64,000 bases of DNA. Origin: Streptomyces sp. NRRL B-1347. Lineage in GTDB: Bacteria > Actinomycetota > Actinomycetes > Streptomycetales > Streptomycetaceae. Numbering within the stretch: position 1 is the first letter of the stretch; each line of letters begins with the position of its first letter. Below the pieces are notes generated by a model, which was not told where the DNA came from, did no database searches, and worked only from the letters and a program-made list of their open reading frames with translations. The DNA lies in assembly GCF_000720325.1 (NCBI RefSeq), contig NZ_JOJM01000047.1, positions 1-64,000 on the forward strand, read 5' to 3'. A program made the translations under genes and the position numbers. Below are positions 58,393-64,000 of the stretch, in pieces.

Positions 58393-58911
58393 ATGAGCGT
58401 CGCAGATCCCCGCAGGATTGTCCTTTTCCGGCACGCGAAGGCCGACTGGCCCCAGGTGTCCGACCACGAGCGCCCGCTCGCCGAGCGCGGCCGCAAGGAC
58501 GCCCCCGTCGCCGGCCGCAAACTCGCCGAGACCGGAATCGCCTTCGACCTGGCCCTGTGCTCGACCGCCGTCAGGACCCGCGAGACCTGGAAGCTCGCCG
58601 TCCAGGAACTCCCGCAGCGCCCCCGGACGGTGTACGAGGACCGGGTCTACGAAGCCTCCCCCGGCGAGCTGATCGCCGTGCTCAACGAAACCCCGGACGA
58701 CGTGCGCGACCTGATCCTCATCGGGCACAACCCCGGCGTCCACGGCCTCGCCGACGTCCTCGCCGGGGAGGCGGAGGGCGACGCCCAGGTGCGGATGAAC
58801 CGCCGCGGCTTCCCGACGTCGGCGTTCGCCGTCCTGACGTACACCGGCTCGTGGAAGGGGCTCGAGCCCGGCACGGCGACGCTGGTGGACTACTGGGCGC
58901 CGTCCGAATAG
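58393..58911 (+). CDS. SixA-type histidine phosphatase
   Basis: 172 aa. The RHG motif appears as LFRHAKADW with the catalytic histidine, then ERPLAERGRKDA, STAVRTRETW and LIGHNPGVH with the second histidine. This is the short SixA branch of the histidine-phosphatase superfamily; E. coli SixA dephosphorylates phosphotransferase histidines, but the partner here is unknown. The ATG at 58393 has only a weak ribosome site. Confidence 0.88.
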   Translation: MSVADPRRIVLFRHAKADWPQVSDHERPLAERGRKDAPVAGRKLAETGIAFDLALCSTAVRTRETWKLAVQELPQRPRTVYEDRVYEASPGELIAVLNETPDDVRDLILIGHNPGVHGLADVLAGEAEGDAQVRMNRRGFPTSAFAVLTYTGSWKGLEPGTATLVDYWAPSE

Positions 58912-58942
58912 CGGCGCGGCACGCCCCGCCGACCCACGCGGA

Positions 58943-58971
58943 GGGCCCGGCACCCCAGGGGTGCCGGGCCC
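58943..58971. terminator. Bidirectional hairpin between sixA-like gene and serB
   Basis: GGGCCCGGCACCCC-A-GGGGTGCCGGGCCC, a perfect 14-bp stem between convergent stops. Confidence 0.88.
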
Positions 58972-59032
58972 GACCCGTACCGGCCACGCGGCGCCCGGCG
59001 CCGCGCCGGCCGACCGCTGCCGCTCGTGGTGC

Positions 59033-60301
59033 CTACTCGTGGTCCAGATGCATGTCCGCGGCCTCGACCTCTTCGCGGGTGACACCGAGCAGATACAGGA
59101 CGGTGTCGAGGAACGGCACGTTGACGGCCGTGTGGGCGGCCTCGCGGACCATCGGCTTGGCGTTGAACGCGACGCCGAGACCGGCGGCGTTGAGCATGTC
59201 GAGGTCGTTCGCGCCGTCGCCGATCGCGACGGTCTGCTCCAGCGGGACGCCCGCCTCCTGGGCGAAGCGGCGCAGCAGCCGGGCCTTGCCCGCGCGGTCC
59301 ACGACCTCGCCGGTCACCTTGCCGGTGAGCCTGCCGTCGACGATCTCCAGGGTGTTGGCGTGGGCGAAGTCCAGGCCGAGACGTTCCTTGAGATCGTCCG
59401 TGACCTGGGTGAAGCCACCGGAGACCACGCCGACCTGGTAGCCGAGGCGCTTGAGGGTGCGGATGAGCGTCCGCGCGCCGGGGGTGAGCCGCACCTCCGA
59501 GCGGACCTTGTCCACCACCGAGGCGTCGAGCCCCTCGAGGAGGGCGACGCGTGCGTGCAGCGACTGCTCGAAGTCCAGCTCGCCGCGCATCGCGGCCGCC
59601 GTCACCTCCGCGACCTCCTGCTCGCAGCCCGCGTGCGCGGCGAAGAGCTCGATCACCTCGTCCTGGATCAGCGTCGAGTCGACGTCCATCACGACCAGGC
59701 GCTGCGCGCGGCGGTGCAGCCCCGCGGCGACGACCGCGACGTCGACGCCGAGCGCCGCGGCCTCCAGTGCGAGCGCCGTGCGCAGGGGCTCGGTCTCCGT
59801 GCCGGACACCGCGAACTCCACCGCCGTGACGGGGTACTTGGCGAGCCGGAAGATGCGGTCGATGTTCCCGCCGGTCGCCGTGATGTTCGCGGCGATCGCG
59901 GCGGTCGACTCGGCGGTGAGCGGGTGGCCGAGCACCGTCACATGGGACCGGCCGAGGCCGCGCGGGCGGTTGTCGCCGCGGCCCGAGATGATCTCGGCCT
60001 GGAGGTTCATGGAGTCCGCCCAGGAGTGGACGGTGGCCCGCAGATCTCCTTCGAGGCTGAGCGGCGGCTCGGTGACCAGCGCGCACAGCACTATCCGGCC
60101 CCGGGTGACGACCTGCTCGATGTCGACGACGTCCACGGAGTACGCGGCGAGCGTGTCGAAGAGGCCGGCGGTGATGCCCGGGCGGTCCTTGCCGAAGATC
60201 TTGACGAGCAGAGTGGGGAGATCAGCGTTGGCGCCCGCCGGCGAGGGGGTGCCGGGCGGCGCGGTGGCGCCGGAGGGCGCGGGGGGCGTGGAGGCACTCA
60301 T
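59033..60301 (-). CDS. serB: Phosphoserine phosphatase with N-terminal ACT domains
   Basis: 422 aa. The HAD phosphatase core begins VVMDVDSTLIQDE (residues about 195-207), with SGGFTQV and GDGANDLDMLNAAGLGVAFNAKP downstream. The N-terminal half has two ACT-like modules (LLVKIFGKDRPGITAGLFDTLAAYSVDVVDIEQ and a second), typical of actinobacterial SerB2, where they mediate serine feedback. It makes L-serine from phosphoserine. The start is the ATG at 60301 with GGGGATCACC in front. An Ala/Pro-rich disordered stretch of about 25 residues comes first. Confidence 0.95.
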   Translation of the reverse strand: MSASTPPAPSGATAPPGTPSPAGANADLPTLLVKIFGKDRPGITAGLFDTLAAYSVDVVDIEQVVTRGRIVLCALVTEPPLSLEGDLRATVHSWADSMNLQAEIISGRGDNRPRGLGRSHVTVLGHPLTAESTAAIAANITATGGNIDRIFRLAKYPVTAVEFAVSGTETEPLRTALALEAAALGVDVAVVAAGLHRRAQRLVVMDVDSTLIQDEVIELFAAHAGCEQEVAEVTAAAMRGELDFEQSLHARVALLEGLDASVVDKVRSEVRLTPGARTLIRTLKRLGYQVGVVSGGFTQVTDDLKERLGLDFAHANTLEIVDGRLTGKVTGEVVDRAGKARLLRRFAQEAGVPLEQTVAIGDGANDLDMLNAAGLGVAFNAKPMVREAAHTAVNVPFLDTVLYLLGVTREEVEAADMHLDHE

Positions 60302-60515
60302 GGTGATCCCCACGGTAGCTGGCGGCGCGGGCCGGGTGACGGGGGTGTCCGGCTGCCGGACACCCCCGGGCACCCTTGTTCATCCCCCGGCCCCACCCTG
60401 CTCGCCCTGGCCCCGCTTCCCGGTCACTCCCCGGATTCGAGGGGGCGCTCTGCCCGGTTGTGCGAAGCCCGGTCCCGGCAGGGGGGCGAGTGGGCGGGAC
60501 CACACCGACGGGGCG

Positions 60516-62111
60516 TCAGGGCCTTCGCTTCGGGGGTGGCGGTGGCGGTGGGGGAGGAGGCGGTGGCGTCGGCCACTCCCGCGCCCCCCGCCGCCCCGTC
60601 TCCGCCCGCGGCGGCCGGTACGGCGTGCTCTGCCGGTAGGGCCCCGGCACCTGTGCCGTCTCCGGCGCCCCCGCCGCGTCCAGGGCCAGCGGCGCCACCC
60701 GGCCCCCCGCCGCCCCGGTCGCCCGCGCGAGCAGCGCCCCGGCCGCCCCGGCCCCGGCTCCCCACGCCGCGCCGAGGAGCGCGGCCATCGCCAGGTTCCC
60801 GCGCAGTTCGATGCCCCCGCCGAACGCGTCGATGCCGAGGACGGAGAGGGAGGCGTTCGCGGACACCTTGGTCAGCCAGGCCATCAGCGGCAGCGCCACG
60901 GCCGTGACCGCCCCGAGCGGCAGCGCGCACCGCGCGACGAACCGGGCCAGACCCCCCGAGTCCGCCGCGGCCCGTGCCAGCGGGCTGCGTACCGCCGTGA
61001 GCACCCCCGCGAACAGCATCATCACCACGGTCGCGACCCCCAGCAGCCACACCCGCCCGTCGAGTTCGGCGAGCCGCCCGAGCGTCAGGGGCTTGTCGGA
61101 GTCGCGCAGCAGATCGTCCACCGGGTCCGGCAGGAACTGCGTCAGGGCGCCCGTGGCCTCGCCGTCGTAGGGGACGAAGAGGCCGACGGGCAGGCCGAGG
61201 AACACGCCGTTGGGGGCGCCGAGGAGCGCGCCGCCCACGACCCGCTTCGGGTGATCGTCGCCGATCGCCGCGTACGCCGCGGCGGCGAGCCCCGCGACGA
61301 CGGCCATCAGCACGACCGCGACGAGGGCGGACGCCGCGGGCCGCAGCAGCCGGTGGACGGCCTCGAAGCCGGGCGGCAGCGGTGTCCTGCGGGACGCGAG
61401 CAGCGCGATGAGCAGCACCACGACCGTCCAGATCGCGCCACCGAGCAGCGTGGCGCCGGTGTCGACGGTGAAGCCGACCGCGGCCTTGGCGTCGACGAGG
61501 TCGCGCAGGCGGTCCGGCAGCAGCCCGCCGATGTCCCCGATGCCACCGATGTCCTTGAGGCCGTCGGGAATCCGGTCGCCGATGCCTCCGGGAAGGTCGT
61601 CGAGCCCTTTGTCGATTCCCTTGTCAATTCCTTTGTCGATGCCCAGCTGTTCGCCGTTGATCGTGATGATGTCGTGACCGGCCCAGGCGAGCCCGCCGAG
61701 CATGGCGACGAAGAGAGCGATCACCGCGCCCGCGCGCGCCGCGAGTTCGGCGGGTGAGATCACAACTCCCGCGCCGCGCAGGGAACGTAAAAAGAAGTAG
61801 GAGAGCAGGACCGCGCCGACGAGACCCACGCCCAAGGGGGCGACGTCAATGGCTGTGGTCGCCTCGGCACCCTTGAGACCGAAGGCCGACACATCACCGG
61901 ATGGGGTGATGGAGCCGCCGACGCCCAGGGCGATCGCCGCCGCCGTCATCGGCCCGAGCGACGCCGCGGCGTCCGCGCCGAGCAGGTGCAGACCAAGTGC
62001 CGCCGTCCCTGCCATGCCGATCAACGCCCAGCTGACCGCCGCGATCGCGGAGAGCAGTACGTCCCCCCAGGGCACGCTCCGCCGCCCGCCCTCGTACCCG
62101 CCGCTCACCAT
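60516..62111 (-). CDS. Streptophobe-family polytopic membrane protein
   Basis: 531 aa with 11-13 hydrophobic helices. The pattern (VPWGDVLLSAIAAVSWALIGMAGTAALGLHLLGAD, GPMTAAAIALGVGGSITPSGD) is that of the streptophobe family, known only in Streptomyces relatives and of unknown function. A loop after the fifth helix contains the repeat GIDKGIDKGIDKGLDDLPGG. The C-terminus is a cytoplasmic Pro-rich tail ending in a run of twelve prolines. The start is the ATG at 62111 (MVSGGYEGG); upstream codons run through an inverted repeat. Confidence 0.85.
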   Translation of the reverse strand: MVSGGYEGGRRSVPWGDVLLSAIAAVSWALIGMAGTAALGLHLLGADAAASLGPMTAAAIALGVGGSITPSGDVSAFGLKGAEATTAIDVAPLGVGLVGAVLLSYFFLRSLRGAGVVISPAELAARAGAVIALFVAMLGGLAWAGHDIITINGEQLGIDKGIDKGIDKGLDDLPGGIGDRIPDGLKDIGGIGDIGGLLPDRLRDLVDAKAAVGFTVDTGATLLGGAIWTVVVLLIALLASRRTPLPPGFEAVHRLLRPAASALVAVVLMAVVAGLAAAAYAAIGDDHPKRVVGGALLGAPNGVFLGLPVGLFVPYDGEATGALTQFLPDPVDDLLRDSDKPLTLGRLAELDGRVWLLGVATVVMMLFAGVLTAVRSPLARAAADSGGLARFVARCALPLGAVTAVALPLMAWLTKVSANASLSVLGIDAFGGGIELRGNLAMAALLGAAWGAGAGAAGALLARATGAAGGRVAPLALDAAGAPETAQVPGPYRQSTPYRPPRAETGRRGAREWPTPPPPPPPPPPPPKRRP

Positions 62112-62168
62112 CAGACCCCCGAGCTCGCCGCGCGTCGCCCTCGGCGCGCGGACGCACGGGCACGGGCG

Positions 62169-62199
62169 ATATCGACGACATGGGTGACATGGTCGATAT
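62169..62199. promoter_or_regulatory. Inverted repeat ATATCGAC-N15-GTCGATAT upstream of the streptophobe gene
   Basis: Perfect 8-bp arms enclosing a direct repeat GACATGG.GACATGG. It lies 58 to 88 bases upstream of the streptophobe start codon in an AT-richer patch, so an operator is plausible. Confidence 0.55.
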
Positions 62200-62258
62200 G
62201 TGCGGCATGCTCGCGATCCGTACTCGCTGAGAGCCCTTACCACTTTCCGAGGCGATAT

Positions 62259-62278
62259 CTGCCCCGTCAACGGGGCAG
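62259..62278. promoter_or_regulatory. Small hairpin CTGCCCCG-TCAA-CGGGGCAG
   Basis: A perfect 8-bp stem with a four-base loop in the middle of the 307-base divergent region between the streptophobe and FHA-ABC genes. The nearby TAGACT (about 62368) may be the -10 of the FHA-ABC gene. No gene is visible in this region. Confidence 0.4.
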
Positions 62279-62418
62279 TCATAGTGGCCCGTACGCAGTC
62301 TTCACAAGGCCCGACTTTCGGTCAGTGGCCTCCGCCTGAAATAGTTCCCCCCGATGTTCGACATCCCTAGACTCCCCATGATGGGGGCAACTCGGGGGAC
62401 AACTCAGTGGGGCATGGA

Positions 62419-64000
62419 GTGCCGGAACTCGTACTGGAATTGAATGGCAGGTCCTGGACGCTTGATGCGTCCCGGTCCTACACCCTCGGACGCGATCCGC
62501 AGGGTGACATCGCGCTTGACGACGCCAGGGTCTCCTGGCGGCACGCGACGATCAGCTGGAGCGGCCGGAGCTGGGTCATCGAGGACCACGGCTCCACCAA
62601 CGGCACCTTCGTGCAGGGTCAGCGGATCCACCAGATGGAAATCGGCCCCGGGTCGGCGGTCCATCTGGGCAACGCGACCGACGGGCCGCAGCTCGTCCTC
62701 TCCGGCGGCGCACCCGGCGCCGCCGCCGCGGCCGTGTCCGCGCCGGGCGCGCAGCAGCAGGCGCAGCACGGCTCGCCGCAGGCGCAGCACGCGCCGCCGC
62801 AGCAGGCCCCTGGCCAGGCAGGACTCGGCCATCAGGAGGCCCCGGGCTGGGCGGCACAGCCGCAGCACCAGGCGCCGCAGTATCAGCAGCACCAGCAGCA
62901 GATGCCGCAGCAGCAGGCCTGGCAGCAGCCGCAGCAGCACCAGGCGCCGCAGCCGCAGCACGCGCAGGTGCCGTCACAGCAGGGCCCGGGCGCGGGCGTG
63001 GGAGCCGGTGGCGCGGCGGGGGCCCCGCCGGTCTACGGCGACCGCAGCCCGACCACGTACCACCAGTTCGCGCTTGGCCGAAAGATGCGCATCGGCCGCG
63101 CCCTGGAGAACGAGCTGGTGGTCTCCGACCTCCAGGTCTCGCGACACCACGCCGAGTTCACCTCGACGCCCGACGGCCGCTTCGAACTGCGCGACCTCGG
63201 CTCGCACAACGGCACGTACGTCAACGGCATGCCGATCGCGAAGTCGTCGACGGTCCTCATCGGCCCGAACGACATCGTCGGCGTCGGTCACTCGACGTTC
63301 CGCCTGGTCGGGGACCGGCTCGAGGAGTTCGTCGACACCGGTGACGTCTCCTTCTCGGCGCGCCACCTGACCGTCACGGTCGACGGTGGCAAGCAGATCC
63401 TCAAGGACGTCTCCTTCGGCGTCCCGGAGAAGTCGCTGATCGCGGTCATCGGCCCGTCGGGCTCCGGCAAGTCCACCCTGCTCAAGGCGCTGACCGGCTA
63501 CCGGCCCGCCAACCAGGGCGACGTCCTCTACGACAACCGGAACCTGTACAAGCAGTTCGCCGAGCTGCGCCAGCGCATCGGTCTGGTCCCGCAGGACGAC
63601 ATCCTGCACAAGGAGCTGACCGTCAACAAGGCGCTCACGTACGCGGCCAAGCTCCGCTTCCCCGCGGACACCAGCAACCAGGAGCGCCAGCAGCGCATAG
63701 GCGAGGTCCTGCGCGAGCTGAAGCTCGACATCCACAAGGACAAGAAGGTCACCTCCCTCTCCGGTGGCCAGCGCAAGCGCGTCTCGGTCGCCCTGGAGCT
63801 GCTCACCAAGCCGTCGCTGATCTTCCTGGACGAGCCCACGTCGGGCCTCGACCCGGGCATGGACCGCGACGTCATGCAGCTCCTGCGCGGGCTCGCCGAC
63901 GACGGCCGCACGGTCCTCGTCGTCACGCACTCCGTCGCCGAGCTGGCGCTGTGTGACAAGCTCCTGGTGATGGCGCCGGGCGGCTCCGTGGCGTACTTCG
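62419..64000 (+). CDS. FHA-domain ABC transporter (ABCG-like), 3' end beyond window
   Basis: At least 527 codons from a GTG at 62419; the gene runs off the window. Two FHA domains: residues about 1-85 (YTLGRDPQGDIALDD, HGSTNGTFV) and about 215-295 (IGRALENELVVSDLQVSRHH, LGSHNGTYVNG). They are separated by a Gln/Pro/His-rich linker of about 120 residues. An ATPase domain follows: GPSGSGKSTLLKALTG, LSGGQRKRVSVALELL and LIFLDEPTSGLDPG. The ABC2 membrane domain is expected downstream. FHA domains bind phosphothreonine, so control by Ser/Thr kinases is likely, as for Rv1747. Confidence 0.9.
   Translation, partial: MPELVLELNGRSWTLDASRSYTLGRDPQGDIALDDARVSWRHATISWSGRSWVIEDHGSTNGTFVQGQRIHQMEIGPGSAVHLGNATDGPQLVLSGGAPGAAAAAVSAPGAQQQAQHGSPQAQHAPPQQAPGQAGLGHQEAPGWAAQPQHQAPQYQQHQQQMPQQQAWQQPQQHQAPQPQHAQVPSQQGPGAGVGAGGAAGAPPVYGDRSPTTYHQFALGRKMRIGRALENELVVSDLQVSRHHAEFTSTPDGRFELRDLGSHNGTYVNGMPIAKSSTVLIGPNDIVGVGHSTFRLVGDRLEEFVDTGDVSFSARHLTVTVDGGKQILKDVSFGVPEKSLIAVIGPSGSGKSTLLKALTGYRPANQGDVLYDNRNLYKQFAELRQRIGLVPQDDILHKELTVNKALTYAAKLRFPADTSNQERQQRIGEVLRELKLDIHKDKKVTSLSGGQRKRVSVALELLTKPSLIFLDEPTSGLDPGMDRDVMQLLRGLADDGRTVLVVTHSVAELALCDKLLVMAPGGSVAYF

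Noticed and set aside
1..64000. tRNA, rRNA, transposase, integrase, CRISPR or biosynthetic-megasynthase genes
   Set aside because: Looked for and not seen; all larger frames are assigned to core or regulatory genes.

Overview
The window is chromosomal DNA of very high G+C content with the features of a Streptomyces. These include frequent GTG starts, ATGA/GTGA/TAATG stop-start overlaps, a gene for a Gbn-type nucleoid protein, a streptophobe-family membrane protein, a DUF3099 protein and an SGM_5486-type small protein. From memory, the order cob genes - pit - gbn - moaA - tyrS - fabG/fabI - serB matches the SCO18xx region of S. coelicolor read from high to low numbers. I see no prophage, transposase, CRISPR array, rRNA or tRNA. 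Everything reads as conserved core chromosome carrying small lineage-specific insertions.

Left part (1-11.9 kb): late cobalamin synthesis. A minus-strand run cobD(cbiB)-cobQ-chelatase-cobO-cobB sits behind a cobalamin riboswitch. A CbiG/CobE-CobC fusion lies further downstream, with a plus-strand ZIP metal transporter between it and cobB. A strong hairpin separates this run from a PiT phosphate transporter and its 75-aa partner, which have an apparent PHO box. A secreted GH25 lysozyme follows.

Middle (12-30 kb): a class II aldolase, an alpha/beta hydrolase, a 503-aa protein of unknown role, a VOC protein and a zinc metallopeptidase. Then comes an ABC-F ATPase preceded by a possibly leaderless seven-codon ORF, and gbn with a dense cluster of GATC sites in its upstream region. 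An enoyl-CoA hydratase, an Asp23/AmaP cell-envelope locus, an SDR, a GH15 enzyme, a SURF1 protein and a DEDDh exonuclease-BRCT protein complete this stretch.

30-44 kb: a TetR-controlled, apparently catabolic operon (acetoacetate-decarboxylase-like protein, SDR, two amidohydrolases). Next are a VIT1/CCC1 transporter, a sterol-desaturase-like hydroxylase coupled to a lysoplasmalogenase, a CopD-like protein, a CoA transferase and two tandem secreted subtilases.

44-64 kb: a DUF485/ActP-type symporter pair, moaA, small membrane proteins, tyrS, tldE/tldD with a remarkable duplicated junction, fabG-fabI, and a GntR/MFS divergent pair with a visible operator. SixA-like phosphatase, serB, a streptophobe protein and the start of an FHA-ABC transporter (cut by the window end) follow. 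The items I find most worth following are the tldD-tldE junction, the gbn GATC cluster, the ABC-F leader ORF, the TetR catabolic operon and the Asp23 locus.
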